Shown: in pieces, positions 17,708 to 27,179 of the stretch | How positions within the stretch are numbered: the first letter of the stretch is position 1 | How the letters are laid out: each line of letters starts with the position of its first letter | From: Alphaproteobacteria bacterium | GTDB lineage: Bacteria > Pseudomonadota > Alphaproteobacteria > Caulobacterales > Hyphomonadaceae | NCBI GenBank assembly: GCA_018830285.1 | Contig: JAHJSB010000010.1 | Coordinates: 62,001 to 126,000 of the forward strand | Direction of reading: 5' to 3' | DNA: 64,000 nt | The notes under the pieces: model-generated | Told to the model about the DNA's origin: nothing | Databases searched by the model: none | The model's input: the letters and a program-made list of their open reading frames with translations, nothing else | Program-made: the position numbers and the translations under genes

Positions 17708-18481
17708 ATGTCCAAGCGCAATCGCCCATTATCTATTGCCGCCCTTGCCAGCGTCGCCATGCTTGGTGGCAACGCAGCCGTCGCCCAAGATAATGACGGC
17801 TGGAGCGGTGAGGCCGCATTCAGTGCAGGCTATACGACCGGGAACACCGAAACCACAGATCTCGGGCTTGGCATTGATGTCGCGCGCGAGCAGGGCGTCT
17901 GGACTTATGAATTCGTGGCTGACGGTGAATATGGAGAGCAGGACGGTGTCGAAAGCCGGAACCGGTATTTCCTTTCCGGGGATGTTGATCGCCAGCTCAA
18001 TGATAAGCTGTTTGCGTTCGGCCGGACATCGTATGAAGTCGACCAGTTCACAGGCTTCGACAGCCGCACGTTCGTGGGTGGTGGCGTCGGCTATCACATC
18101 TACGACAGTGAACAGACCAAATGGACAGTGCGGGCTGGTCCGGGCGTAAAGATCGACGAAGTAAAGCGCATTGTCACCACGGATTCGGTGGGCGCGGCGC
18201 TCATCATTCCAGCAGAAACAGTTTCGTCATTTGGTGCAGTTGCCCGTTCTGCGTTTGGTCACAAACTCAACGACAATGTCAAATTCACCAATGAGACCGA
18301 CGTACTGTATGGTGAAACATCGACGCAAATCGAAAACATGGTTGCCCTGACGGCATCTGTTTCAAGCGCCATATCAGCACGCATGTCGTTCAATGTCCGC
18401 TATGATACGAATCCTGCCGAAGGCTTTGAGGACACTGATACAGCCCTGAAGGTCGCACTCGTCTATGGATTCGGCAAATAA
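17708..18481 (+). CDS. DUF481 outer-membrane beta-barrel protein
   Basis: Predicted salt-stress-type outer-membrane protein of the DUF481 (YdiY) family. The 257-residue precursor has a signal peptide (cleavage probably after AAVAQ near residue 29), then alternating beta strands: GEAAFSAGYTTGNTETTDLG opens the barrel and LKVALVYGFGK closes it. The start at 17708 follows TAGGAG; an ATG at 17669 is in frame but lacks a ribosome site and would bury the signal peptide. It converges on another outer-membrane protein gene six bases away. Confidence 0.82.
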   Translation: MSKRNRPLSIAALASVAMLGGNAAVAQDNDGWSGEAAFSAGYTTGNTETTDLGLGIDVAREQGVWTYEFVADGEYGEQDGVESRNRYFLSGDVDRQLNDKLFAFGRTSYEVDQFTGFDSRTFVGGGVGYHIYDSEQTKWTVRAGPGVKIDEVKRIVTTDSVGAALIIPAETVSSFGAVARSAFGHKLNDNVKFTNETDVLYGETSTQIENMVALTASVSSAISARMSFNVRYDTNPAEGFEDTDTALKVALVYGFGK

Positions 18482-18486
18482 ACGGG

Positions 18487-19110
18487 TTAGCGCGAGAAGT
18501 CAGGCCGCCAGCGCATCGAAACGAAGAAATTGTAGCTGCGGTTTATGCCGTCGATGTCCCCGATACTGGACTCGACGGTCTGGTCTGAGAACGAGAAGTT
18601 CTCGAAGCCCAAGCCGACTCTGAGTTTCGAATTGATGTGGTAAGTCGAGCCAGCAAAAACATTGCCGTACGTGCTGATGTTCGTGTCGTTGCGGATGACG
18701 ATGAGATCCGGATTGATGTCGGCAGGGCCTTTGAAGTTGAAGTCCAGGATCCCGCCACCGACACCGATACCACTGAATGGACGCAGTTTCCTTTCCTGTC
18801 GGAAATCCCGGAACAGGTGGAGGCCCAGCGCACGCGCGTCGAAATCACCCTTGGTGGTCAATGCGCCATTCAGGCCGGTAATCTTGGCCCATCGCCGCGA
18901 ATACCCGGCTTCAACGCGCCATACGTCCGAGAAGCGGTAACCCACCGCGCCGCCGAATTCCCGGCTGGCCGAAAAATGACTATTGTTCTGATCGTTGATC
19001 GCACCATAACCTCGAAAGGCAAGGTAGAGCCCATCGTCCTCCAGGGCCTGCGCCTGGGCTATTCCGGCAAATCTTAAAACGGCCGTAGCTGAGCGTGCAG
19101 CTCTCATCAT
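18487..19110 (-). CDS. Outer-membrane beta-barrel protein (OmpA/OmpX-like barrel)
   Basis: About 207 residues with the pattern of an eight-strand barrel: GLYLAFRGYGAIND at the N-terminus, RFSDVWRVEAGYSRRW, PFSGIGVGGGILDFNF in the middle and YNFFVSMRWRPDFSR at the end. The signal peptide is weak: from MMRAARSATAV the hydrophobic core is short and interrupted by Arg, though AQAQA makes a good cleavage site. The start is uncertain (19110 or 19143). No specific function can be assigned. Confidence 0.65.
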   Translation of the reverse strand: MMRAARSATAVLRFAGIAQAQALEDDGLYLAFRGYGAINDQNNSHFSASREFGGAVGYRFSDVWRVEAGYSRRWAKITGLNGALTTKGDFDARALGLHLFRDFRQERKLRPFSGIGVGGGILDFNFKGPADINPDLIVIRNDTNISTYGNVFAGSTYHINSKLRVGLGFENFSFSDQTVESSIGDIDGINRSYNFFVSMRWRPDFSR

Positions 19111-19184
19111 CAGGCAGCGCGTCGAAGGGCGCGAATAGCGCACTGAACGGCTCTCAGACGCGTGTCGAAGTTACCGACCCTTTC

Positions 19185-20063
19185 CTATGAACCGGATTTG
19201 AGACGCCGCGCAACGGCGCACGCCATCATTGTTCCCAGTTCCGGCCCTTCGAGGGGATAGAGGTAAGGTTCGATCAGTTCCAGTTCCATGAGCAGCAAAC
19301 GCCCGTCCGGGCCTCTCAGCATATCGACCCGCCCGTAGAGCGGCACATCGTCAAGCGTGGAGATGACAGATGTGGCGGCCGCAAGATCTTCAGGTGACGG
19401 CGAGATGGCTAGCTCCGTGCCGCCATATGCCGACTGAATGCGGTAATCCCCCGGAGCAGCTCTTTTGAGCAAGGCATGGCAGAACGCGCCATCGACGAAG
19501 ATGAAACTGATTTCGCCCTCGTCCTGGATCATCTTCAGAAAAGGTTGGACCATCATTGCGTGCGTCATTTCAGGAATTGGGTCGCCGCGCTTCAGGCGGT
19601 GCTGGTCCGCCGCGCCGGCACCGATCTGCCGCTTGAACACAAGATCGTCGCTTCCGAGTTCATCAAACGCCGCCGCCGCGCGTTCTGGTGTCGCCGCGTC
19701 GAGCCAGAGTGTCGGAATCAGTTTGGCTCCCTTGGCCTCCATTTCCCTGAGATAGGTCTTGCGGCTGTTCCAGCGCACGAGTGCGGCGCTGTTGAACAAA
19801 GTCGTGAGGGCGCCGATCCGTTCCAGAGTGTTCAGGAATTCGTCGATCCTGTCCCAGTAGTCCCAAGTCGTTCCGATAATGGCGGCGTCGAATGATGACC
19901 AGTCAACGTATGGGTCATCCCAGGCCAGGTCGTGCAGGCTCATGCCAAGTGCCGCGAAGGGCGGGGCCAGCGCATCCATCATGTAGTCATGCTCAAACGC
20001 GTCGCTGCGACGTGCCGGAGACCCGGGCAGGGTGACGCGGGATGAGAGGAATGCGATCTTCAT
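19185..20063 (-). CDS. ATP-grasp domain protein (RimK/DcsG-like)
   Basis: A 292-residue protein with an ATP-grasp ligase layout: an N-terminal alpha/beta lobe (MKIAFLSSRVTLPGS), the central LVFKRQIGAGAADQHRLKRG loop with the ATP-binding lysine, MVQPFLKMIQDEGEISFIFVDG (the acidic hinge), and the metal-binding YGRVDMLR...LLLMELELIEPYL segment. Similar proteins are annotated as RimK-like or cycloserine-type ligases, but the acceptor substrate is unknown. It is divergent from the PfkB kinase gene. Confidence 0.75.
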   Translation of the reverse strand: MKIAFLSSRVTLPGSPARRSDAFEHDYMMDALAPPFAALGMSLHDLAWDDPYVDWSSFDAAIIGTTWDYWDRIDEFLNTLERIGALTTLFNSAALVRWNSRKTYLREMEAKGAKLIPTLWLDAATPERAAAAFDELGSDDLVFKRQIGAGAADQHRLKRGDPIPEMTHAMMVQPFLKMIQDEGEISFIFVDGAFCHALLKRAAPGDYRIQSAYGGTELAISPSPEDLAAATSVISTLDDVPLYGRVDMLRGPDGRLLLMELELIEPYLYPLEGPELGTMMACAVARRLKSGS

Positions 20064-20146
20064 CGTCGCCGTTTAGCATGACGCGTGGTTGCGTCCAGCG
20101 GCCTTGTCTGGCAATCGGCGGGTTTGGAATTCAAGGCAAAGTAATC

Positions 20147-21145
20147 ATGACCTCCACCCGTTTTGACGTTGTCGGCTTGGGCAATGCGATTGTTGACGTT
20201 CTGTCGCGTGCAGATGATGCCTTCCTTGAAGAGTGGGGCATCCAGAAAAACGCGATGAACCTGATCGAGGAGCCGCGCGCCCACGCCCTGACGGCTGCTG
20301 CAAAAAACCCCATCATCACGTCGGGCGGTAGCGGCGCGAACACCATTGCCGGCATCGCAAGCTTCGGCGGAACTGCGGCCTATATCGGCAAGACGGCAAA
20401 TGATGACCTCGGGCGGCAGTTCCGTGCCGAGATGGCAAGTACAGGTGTGCCATTCGCAACCCATCCGCTCGACACCGGTCCGGCAACCGCGCGCAGCATC
20501 ATCTTTGTCAATGAAGACGGCGCGCGCAGCATGAACACGTTCCTTGGCGCGTCGGTCCTGTTTTCGAAGGATGACGTCGACGAAGAGGTCGTGCGCTCAG
20601 GCAAAATTCTCTATCTGGAAGGCTACCTGTTCGACAAGGATGACGCGAAGACGGCCTTCATCCATGCGTCCGAAATCGCTAAGGCGTCCGGACGCCTCGT
20701 GGCGCTGACGCTTTCCGACAGTTTCTGCGTCGATCGTCACCGCGACAGTTTTCTGCACCTTGTTCAGGGGCATGTGGATATCCTGTTTGCCAATGAAGAA
20801 GAGCTTTTGTCGCTTTATCAGACGCGAGATTTCGACGACGCCATATCGCGCTTGCAGGCCGACACGGCGATCGCTGCGGTCACAAGAAGTGAAAAGGGCT
20901 CTGTCGTCATCGGCGACGGTGACCCGATTGTCGTGGCAGCTGAACCCGTAGACAAAGTTGTCGACACGACCGGGGCTGGCGACCAGTACGCGGCAGGGTT
21001 CCTTTTCGGATACGCAAAGGGACTGCCGCTTGCGACCTGCGCGCGTCTCGGCCATATCGCCGCCGCCGAAGTGATCAGCCATTTTGGACCGCGTCCGGAA
21101 GTTTCGCTTGCCGGTCTTGCCGTTGCGGCAGGCATCGAAGCCTAG
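20147..21145 (+). CDS. PfkB-family carbohydrate kinase, adenosine-kinase-like
   Basis: Phosphorylates a sugar or nucleoside with ATP. The 332-residue protein begins FDVVGLGNAIVDVLS, has the substrate loop SGGSGANTIAGIASFGG and the second PfkB signature DTTGAGDQYAAGFLFGYAKG with the catalytic aspartate. The N-terminal pattern and length match alphaproteobacterial proteins annotated as adenosine kinase, but ribokinase-like activity is not excluded. The start is the ATG at 20147. Its TAG shares CTAG (21142-21145) with the stop of the convergent isomerase gene. Confidence 0.85.
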   Translation: MTSTRFDVVGLGNAIVDVLSRADDAFLEEWGIQKNAMNLIEEPRAHALTAAAKNPIITSGGSGANTIAGIASFGGTAAYIGKTANDDLGRQFRAEMASTGVPFATHPLDTGPATARSIIFVNEDGARSMNTFLGASVLFSKDDVDEEVVRSGKILYLEGYLFDKDDAKTAFIHASEIAKASGRLVALTLSDSFCVDRHRDSFLHLVQGHVDILFANEEELLSLYQTRDFDDAISRLQADTAIAAVTRSEKGSVVIGDGDPIVVAAEPVDKVVDTTGAGDQYAAGFLFGYAKGLPLATCARLGHIAAAEVISHFGPRPEVSLAGLAVAAGIEA

Positions 21146-21735
21146 GCGAGCATTCGTTCGACATAGTCCAGACGGTCATGACCGAAGAAAAGCTCGTCTC
21201 CGACGAGAAAGCTCGGCGCACCGAATACACCGCGCGCCACGGCTTCCTCCGTATTGGCGCGTAGCTTGTCTTTCGCCGCGTCTGAAGCTGCCAGCGCCGC
21301 GATCTGATCCGCGTCGAACCCGTTCGCAGAACACATCGTAGCGACAGCGGCCTTGTCGGATGGGTCTAGCGTGTCCGGTTGTCCCCAGCATGCATGGAAG
21401 CAGGTCGTAATAAACCTGATCTGTTCACTCGGGTCTGGCTCGAGCCCGATGGTCGCCCTGATCAATCCGAGCGTGTTCATCGGAAAGGCGGGATTGGAAT
21501 GGAAGGGCAACCCAATGTGTTCGGCGCATCGAAGGATGTCGCGGTTCATGTAAGCGCCCTTGGCGGGCACCATCCCGGGCGGCCGATTCCCGGTTGCCTG
21601 CATGACTCCGCCCAGGAACATGGGCCTGAAGACCAGCGTCGCGCCGGTCCTTTCAGCCACGCCTTGCGCAACGGGGAGCGCGAGATAGGCTGTCGGACTC
21701 ACATAGTCGAAAAAGAACTCGAACGACTTTGTCAT
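21142..21735 (-). CDS. 2-hydroxychromene-2-carboxylate isomerase family (DsbA/GST-kappa fold)
   Basis: Thioredoxin-fold isomerase of the HCCA family, used in aromatic degradation in some bacteria. The 197-residue protein opens FEFFFDYVSPTAYLAL, with Ser at the GSH-activating position, has MFLGGVMQATGNRPP and ends with GVFGAPSFLVGDELFFGHDRL, the cis-proline loop and family tail. It is divergent from an HxlR regulator gene (68 bases between starts), so control by that regulator is likely (inference). Confidence 0.85.
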   Translation of the reverse strand: MTKSFEFFFDYVSPTAYLALPVAQGVAERTGATLVFRPMFLGGVMQATGNRPPGMVPAKGAYMNRDILRCAEHIGLPFHSNPAFPMNTLGLIRATIGLEPDPSEQIRFITTCFHACWGQPDTLDPSDKAAVATMCSANGFDADQIAALAASDAAKDKLRANTEEAVARGVFGAPSFLVGDELFFGHDRLDYVERMLA

Positions 21736-21756
21736 GCTTTGCTCCCGAATCGTGCT

Positions 21757-21777
21757 TAAGTGCTGTTTCGGAACTTA
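21757..21777. promoter_or_regulatory. Inverted repeat TAAGT-N11-ACTTA, candidate HxlR operator
   Basis: Five-base arms TAAGT (21757-21761) and ACTTA (21773-21777) lie midway between the divergent isomerase and HxlR genes. Position favours an operator; the arms are short, so chance is possible. Confidence 0.35.
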
Positions 21778-21803
21778 GTGGACTTCAGGTGGACGTGTCA
21801 CGC

Positions 21804-22142
21804 ATGAAATGGTCAGAACTTTCAGATAATTGGTGTCCGGTCGCGCGGACGCTTTCGGTCTTCGGGGACCGGTGGACCCTGCTCATCCTGCGGGACTGTT
21901 TCCTGGGCCTGTCGCGGTTCGAACAATTTGCCGGGTCGAGCGGCATGACGCGCCATATTCTTGCCGATAGGCTGAAAAGACTTGTCGAGGCCGGCGTGCT
22001 CGCCAAGCAATCCTACTCCGACGCGCCGAAGCGCTACGATTACGTTCTCACGGAAAAGGGGCAGGAACTTGCTCCGGCCATGATGACACTTCGCGATTGG
22101 GGAAAGAAGCATTTGCCCGTCCGAAGGGCGACGGCAAACTGA
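21804..22142 (+). CDS. HxlR-family winged-helix regulator
   Basis: A 112-residue DNA-binding protein. It has the HxlR signature CPVARTLSVFGDRWTLLILRD, followed by the recognition-helix region GMTRHILADRLKRLVEAGVL and the wing YDYVLTEKGQEL. I start at the ATG at 21804 (MKWSELSDN); the frame is open further upstream into the promoter region. HxlR proteins often sense redox or electrophiles through cysteines; Cys10 in NWCPVA is the candidate. Likely controls the divergent isomerase and itself. Confidence 0.85.
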   Translation: MKWSELSDNWCPVARTLSVFGDRWTLLILRDCFLGLSRFEQFAGSSGMTRHILADRLKRLVEAGVLAKQSYSDAPKRYDYVLTEKGQELAPAMMTLRDWGKKHLPVRRATAN

Positions 22143-22152
22143 CTTTCCCGAC

Positions 22153-23457
22153 CTAGAGAATGAATTTCGAGAGGTCGGCATTGCCAGCCAGGCTGGCGAC
22201 GCGTTCGTTCACGTAGTCCGCCGTTATGACGATCGTTTCGCCCGACTTGTCCGGCGCATCGAAACTGATTTCGTCAAGCAGACGTTCCAGAACCGTCTGC
22301 AACCGGCGCGCGCCGATGTTTTCGACTGAATTGTTCACAGCCTCGGCAAGGTCGGCCAGGCGATCAATCGCGGCGTCCTCGAATTCCAGCGTGACGTTCT
22401 CAGCCGCCATCAGCGCCTGGTATTGCTTGATCAGGCTGGCTTCCGGTTCAACGAGGATGCGGCGCAGGTCATCGCGTGACAGAGGTTCGAGTTCGACCCG
22501 GATTGGCAGGCGGCCCTGAAGCTCAGGCAGAAGATCAGAAGGTTTCGACAGGTGAAAGGCGCCGGATGCGATGAACAGGATATGGTCCGTCTTCACGGCG
22601 CCGCGTTTCGTTGACACCGTCGTGCCCTCGATCAGCGGCAGCAGATCGCGCTGAACCCCTTCGCGGCTGACGTCGGCGCCGCCCTGTCCCTTGCGGACCG
22701 CGACCTTGTCGATCTCGTCCAGGAACACGATTCCGTCTTCTTCCACCGAATGCACTGCCTCGCGAACGATGGCATCTTCATCGAGCAGGCGATCGGCCTC
22801 TTCCTCCAGCAGCGGGCGATAGGCGTCCTGAACCGTGGTGCGGACACGCTTGCTGCGCCCTCCCATGGCCTTTCCCAGGATGTCAGACAGGTTGATCATC
22901 CCCATCGATCCGCCTTGGCCTGGAATATCAAGCATCTGCATCGGGTTTGCGGTATCCGAAAAGTCGATGTCCACCGGCTTGTCGTCCAGCTCCCCGGACC
23001 GCAACTTGCGCCGGAACGCCTCGCGCGTCGATGCCTGTGCGTCTTCACCGACCAGTGCATCAAGCAGGCGCTCTTCGGCCGCGTCCTTGGCCTGCTGGGA
23101 CACGCCAGCGCGCTTCTGTTCGCGGATCATGCCGATCGCGGCCTCGACCAGGTCGCGAATAATCTGTTCGACATCGCGGCCGACATAACCGACTTCGGTG
23201 AACTTGGTGGCTTCAACTTTCAGGAAGGGTGCATTGGCGAGCTTGGCGAGCCGGCGAGAAACTTCAGTCTTGCCCACGCCCGTCGGCCCGATCATCAGGA
23301 TGTTCTTGGGCGTAATTTCGTTGCGCAGCGATTCAGGCGCCTGTTTGCGGCGCCAGCGGTTGCGCAGGGCGATTGCGACGGCGCGTTTAGCCCCGTTCTG
23401 TCCGACAATGTGCCGATCAAGCTCGGCGACGATTTCGCGGGGAGTCAGGTTTTGCAT
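22153..23457 (-). CDS. hslU: ATP-dependent protease ATPase subunit HslU
   Basis: AAA+ unfoldase that feeds substrates to HslV. The 434-residue protein has Walker [16 protein letters not shown], the [16 protein letters not shown] pore-loop region, an intermediate I-domain (about 110-230), Walker [12 protein letters not shown] and a C-terminal ...LSKFIL tail, the form HslU uses to dock on HslV. It lies 43 bases downstream of hslV on the same strand, the normal arrangement. Confidence 0.97.
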   Translation of the reverse strand: MQNLTPREIVAELDRHIVGQNGAKRAVAIALRNRWRRKQAPESLRNEITPKNILMIGPTGVGKTEVSRRLAKLANAPFLKVEATKFTEVGYVGRDVEQIIRDLVEAAIGMIREQKRAGVSQQAKDAAEERLLDALVGEDAQASTREAFRRKLRSGELDDKPVDIDFSDTANPMQMLDIPGQGGSMGMINLSDILGKAMGGRSKRVRTTVQDAYRPLLEEEADRLLDEDAIVREAVHSVEEDGIVFLDEIDKVAVRKGQGGADVSREGVQRDLLPLIEGTTVSTKRGAVKTDHILFIASGAFHLSKPSDLLPELQGRLPIRVELEPLSRDDLRRILVEPEASLIKQYQALMAAENVTLEFEDAAIDRLADLAEAVNNSVENIGARRLQTVLERLLDEISFDAPDKSGETIVITADYVNERVASLAGNADLSKFIL

Positions 23458-23500
23458 GCGGGTCTTTCAGGAAGTAATGGTGTGCCGGCGCCAGGACAGG

Positions 23501-24058
23501 TCAGATATCGAGTGTCTCGAGCGTGAAATTTGCATTGGTATAGACACAGATGTCAGCAGCGATCTGCATCGCCTTGCGTCCGATGACTTCGGCATCCTCT
23601 TCGTATTCATAGAGGCCGCGCGCTGCTGCGAGGGCAAAATTGCCGCCTGATCCGACAGCGACCACGTTATGCTCAGGCTCAAGCACATCACCGGCACCAG
23701 TGATCACGAGCGTGATGTCCTTGTCAGCCACGATCAGAAGAGCTTCAAGTTTTTGTAAGTATTTTTCGGTCCGCCAGTCCTTCGCGAGTTCGACGGCTGC
23801 CCGCTGAAGCTGCCCGGGATGGCGCTCGAGTTTCGCCTCCAAACGCTCGAACAGTGTGAATGCGTCGGCAGTCGCACCGGCAAACCCTGCGAGGATGTCG
23901 CCCCCTGCGATGCGCCGCACCTTGCGTGCGTTTCCCTTCATGATCGTCTGTCCCATCGAGACTTGGCCGTCACTCAGAATCGCCAGCTTGCCCGATTTCC
24001 GGACGGCAAGGATCGTCGTGCCATGCCAGACCGCATCAGATTTTGTATCGTGTTTCAT
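23501..24058 (-). CDS. hslV: ATP-dependent protease subunit HslV
   Basis: Threonine protease of the ClpYQ complex. The 185-residue precursor carries a 13-residue N-terminal propeptide ending HG, after which [11 protein letters not shown] provides the catalytic N-terminal threonine (Thr14). GDGQVSMG-like [10 protein letters not shown] and the [14 protein letters not shown] loop are conserved. The propeptide is longer than the very short one in E. coli, but similar extensions are normal in this class. First gene of the hslVU pair. Confidence 0.96.
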   Translation of the reverse strand: MKHDTKSDAVWHGTTILAVRKSGKLAILSDGQVSMGQTIMKGNARKVRRIAGGDILAGFAGATADAFTLFERLEAKLERHPGQLQRAAVELAKDWRTEKYLQKLEALLIVADKDITLVITGAGDVLEPEHNVVAVGSGGNFALAAARGLYEYEEDAEVIGRKAMQIAADICVYTNANFTLETLDI

Positions 24059-24109
24059 GCTCCCAGATGTGGCCGATTAGGCACGCCGGCGCAAGACATC
24101 CGAATTCAT

Positions 24110-24145
24110 CTGTCATGTGTTAGCCGAGTGTCACAGAACTGTCGC
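24110..24145 (+). promoter_or_regulatory. Candidate Pho box (PhoB site) upstream of pstC
   Basis: A perfect CTGTCAT heptamer stands at 24110-24116. GTGTCAC at 24128-24134 and CTGTCGC at 24139-24145 form a two-repeat box with the 11-base period of PhoB sites (each matches 6 of 7 consensus bases). The pair ends 45 bases before the pstC ATG. A GATAAT at 24166-24171 could be the -10 element. The upstream heptamer is 18 bases from the pair, out of the 11-base register. Confidence 0.65.
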
Positions 24146-24190
24146 GGATCACCTTTAAGGGGGGCGATAATAACGGGGAATTCGGACTGG

Positions 24191-25606
24191 ATGGTTCAAC
24201 AGCTTGGCCATTTGCCCATGGGTTGGTTGATGCTTGCATTGCTCGCAATGCTCGCGTCAGGCGCCTTTTTCGTGGGCCGCGTCCAGGCGGCACGGTTTTC
24301 GGGGCCCGGGTCCGCGCGCGTCCACTCAAGACCCAATTATCATGGCTACTACGTTGCGATGTGGACCTTCGTCCCGGCAATGGTTGTGGCGCTCGGCTAT
24401 GGTCTCTTCGGCGATGGCCTCGTCCGGTCCATGCTTTCGAGCGAGTTGCCGGCCAATTTCCAGGACATGCCGCGCGTCGAGCTCGACGTGTACCTGAACT
24501 CGATCGCACGCGCCGCATTCCATCATGGCTATTCCGGCGCAGACCGCGTTTTCTCGGCGATCACGAACCGGTTCCTGGAACTTCAGGGACTTATCAAGGC
24601 GTCGACGATTGTGCTTGCCTTGGTCTGTGCAGCCACAGGATTCCTGCTGGCGCGCCGCCGTGTCGCACCAGGCTTCCGGGCGCGCAATCGCGTGGAAGGC
24701 GGAATTGAGATATTCTTGTTCCTGTGTGCCGCCATAGCGATCGCGACGACGATCGGGATTGTTGCGTCACTCCTTTATGAAAGCCTTCGCTTCTTCGCGG
24801 AGATACCGTTCTGGGACTTTCTGTTTGGCACGCGCTGGAACGCGCAAACGAGCGCCGAATTCGGGGCTCTGCCACTGTTCTTCGGAACGTTCATGATCGC
24901 GCTGATCGCGATGCTGATCGCCGCGCCCGTCGGCCTGTTTGCGGCGATTTACCTGTCAGAGTATGCGGGGCCGAAAGTTCGCGGCTGGGTCAAGCCGATC
25001 CTCGAGATTCTCGCGGGCATCCCGACGGTCGTCTATGGTTTCTTCGCCTTGCTCGTGGTCGCGCCAGCAATCCGCTCAGTCGCCATATGGATCAACACGA
25101 CACTGATTTCGACAGGGCTGGCGAGCGAGCCACTGCTGGCCGCGCAGCCGACGAGCGCACTTGCGGCGGGCCTTGTGATGGGCATCATGGTGATCCCGTT
25201 CGTGTCATCCCTTTCCGATGATGTGATCAACGCTGTGCCGCAAACATTGCGCGATGCAGCCTATGCAATGGGCGCGACAAAATCGGAGACCGTCAAGCAT
25301 GTGGTTCTGCCGGCTGCGCTGCCAGGCATCATTGCATCACTTCTTCTGGCGGTTTCGCGCGCCATCGGTGAAACGATGATCGTGGTCATGGCGGCTGGCC
25401 AGCGCGCCCGCATCTCAGCTGACCCCACAGCCGACCTGACTACGATCACGGTCCAGATCGTGGCCCTGCTTACCGGTGAGACGGAGTTTGACAGCCCAAA
25501 AACCCTGTCCGCTTTCGCCCTCGGCTTGGTCCTTTTCGTTGTTACGCTATTCTTCAACCTGATCGCCCTCCGGGTCGTCCAGAAGTATCGTGAAAAATAT
25601 GACTGA
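24191..25606 (+). CDS. pstC: Phosphate ABC transporter permease PstC
   Basis: Inner-membrane permease half of the high-affinity phosphate importer. Of 471 residues, the C-terminal 260 are the binding-protein-dependent permease domain, with the EAA-like loop AAYAMGATKSETVKHVVLPAALPGI and surrounding helices. The N-terminal 200 residues add two or three helices and a periplasmic stretch, longer than E. coli PstC (319 residues) but usual for alphaproteobacterial PstC. I start at the ATG at 24191, the first after the Pho box. pstS is not adjacent. It overlaps pstA by eight bases. Confidence 0.93.
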   Translation: MVQQLGHLPMGWLMLALLAMLASGAFFVGRVQAARFSGPGSARVHSRPNYHGYYVAMWTFVPAMVVALGYGLFGDGLVRSMLSSELPANFQDMPRVELDVYLNSIARAAFHHGYSGADRVFSAITNRFLELQGLIKASTIVLALVCAATGFLLARRRVAPGFRARNRVEGGIEIFLFLCAAIAIATTIGIVASLLYESLRFFAEIPFWDFLFGTRWNAQTSAEFGALPLFFGTFMIALIAMLIAAPVGLFAAIYLSEYAGPKVRGWVKPILEILAGIPTVVYGFFALLVVAPAIRSVAIWINTTLISTGLASEPLLAAQPTSALAAGLVMGIMVIPFVSSLSDDVINAVPQTLRDAAYAMGATKSETVKHVVLPAALPGIIASLLLAVSRAIGETMIVVMAAGQRARISADPTADLTTITVQIVALLTGETEFDSPKTLSAFALGLVLFVVTLFFNLIALRVVQKYREKYD

Positions 25607-27179
25607 CGTCGCTCCAGCCCCCTTCAGGAATGAGAAAGCGCTGCGCCGGCTAAAGAAGCGGCGTGCGGCTGACGCGCGTTTCAGGCTGTACGGCCTGTCT
25701 GCAATCGCCTTCGCTTTGCTGGCACTGTCGGTGCTTGTCGCGTCAATTGGCTTTCAGGCCATTTCTGCTGCGACATATCACAAGGTGGGCTTCGACGTTG
25801 TTCTCGACCCGGCCGTGATTGCCCCGAAAGGCAAGGACACGCCTGCGGATATTTCACGCAACGTGGATGGTTTTTACGCGCTCATCCGCTCAAATCTTCA
25901 AGGTACCTTTCCCGAAGCAGCCGAAGATCGCATGGCCACACGCCAACTGGGTGATCTGGTTACACGTCTTGCCGTCTTGCCAACGGCGAAATGGGTGTCT
26001 GAAAACCCCACGCAGATCGGCCAGGCGGCAACGATCAAGGTACCACTCAGTGACGATCTCGACCTCTATCTCAAGGGTGCTGTTTCGAAAGAATTCCGTC
26101 TCCGACTGGGAGACATCAGCGCGGTTACGGAAGCTGCGCCTCGGCAAGTGCGCCTGACAGGAGATGGCGCGTTCAAGGCGCTTCAGTCCCTTATCGCTGT
26201 GCAGCGTCAGGAAGTGGGCGATGCGGTCGATGCGCGATCGATTCTGATCTCTGCGGGTTCAACGACCGGACGTATCATGAGCTTGGACGCTGACGCAGCC
26301 GAGGTGACGCTTCTGACCGGCTCGGCAACCGATTTCAGCAATGTCCGTCCAACGGCACGGATGATTGAGCTGCCTGAAACAGAACGAAATGTGTCAGACC
26401 TCCAGATTGCATGGACCCTTGCCCTCAAGGATAAGGGACGCGTTTCGCGAGTGCCCCACACAAGTCTTCTTACCCACACAGACAGCACGTATCCCGAATT
26501 GGCTGGCGCACTTGCGGCAATCGTCGGGTCACTGCTCACCATGATGGTGACGGCATTTATTGCCATTCCTATAGGTATATTTGCCTCGGTCTATCTGGAG
26601 GAGTTCGCGCCCCGCAACCGTCTGACCGAGATCATCGAAGTCAACATCAACAATCTCGCAGCTGTTCCGTCGATTGTGTTCGGCCTACTTGGCGCTGCCG
26701 TGTTTCTCGGCTTCTTCGGCCTGCCACGGTCGGCGCCTTTGGTCGGTGGTCTCGTGCTGGCGCTTCTGACGCTGCCCACGATTATTATTGCGTCCCGCGC
26801 GGCATTGAAGTCGGTGCCACCTTCGATTCGCGCCGCAGCGCTCGCCGTCGGCGCCTCGAAAATGCAGTCCGTCTTTCATCACGTACTGCCTGTAGCCGGG
26901 CCAGGGATATTCACCGGCGCGATCCTCGGAATGGCCAGGGCACTGGGCGAGACCGCGCCGTTGCTGTTGATTGGCATGGTGGCGTTCGTGGCGGATGTGC
27001 CGGTCGGTCCAACAGATGAAGCGACGGCGCTTCCCGTGCTCATCTACAGCTGGTCAACAAATGCGGAGCGTGCCTGGGAACCGATGACAGCAGCCGTCAT
27101 CGTCATCCTTCTGATGTTCCTGATTACGATGAACGGCATTGTCGTCTTGCTGCGGCGGCGGTTTGAGCGGAGATGGTAA
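25599..27179 (+). CDS. pstA: Phosphate ABC transporter permease PstA with N-terminal DUF3333 region
   Basis: Second permease subunit. The 526-residue protein has one N-terminal membrane helix (about residues 33-55), a large periplasmic DUF3333-like region (about 60-290) and the permease domain at about 300-520, with the EAA-type [24 protein letters not shown] loop. E. coli PstA has 296 residues, so the extra domain is the main difference; it is common in Alphaproteobacteria. The start is the ATG at 25599 (a GTG at 25590 is also in frame). The stop overlaps the pstB start as TAATG. Confidence 0.92.
   Translation: MTDVAPAPFRNEKALRRLKKRRAADARFRLYGLSAIAFALLALSVLVASIGFQAISAATYHKVGFDVVLDPAVIAPKGKDTPADISRNVDGFYALIRSNLQGTFPEAAEDRMATRQLGDLVTRLAVLPTAKWVSENPTQIGQAATIKVPLSDDLDLYLKGAVSKEFRLRLGDISAVTEAAPRQVRLTGDGAFKALQSLIAVQRQEVGDAVDARSILISAGSTTGRIMSLDADAAEVTLLTGSATDFSNVRPTARMIELPETERNVSDLQIAWTLALKDKGRVSRVPHTSLLTHTDSTYPELAGALAAIVGSLLTMMVTAFIAIPIGIFASVYLEEFAPRNRLTEIIEVNINNLAAVPSIVFGLLGAAVFLGFFGLPRSAPLVGGLVLALLTLPTIIIASRAALKSVPPSIRAAALAVGASKMQSVFHHVLPVAGPGIFTGAILGMARALGETAPLLLIGMVAFVADVPVGPTDEATALPVLIYSWSTNAERAWEPMTAAVIVILLMFLITMNGIVVLLRRRFERRW

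Noticed and set aside
23819-24190. An upstream extension of pstC by 124 codons
   Set aside because: It would begin inside hslV, cross the Pho box and add no conserved sequence.
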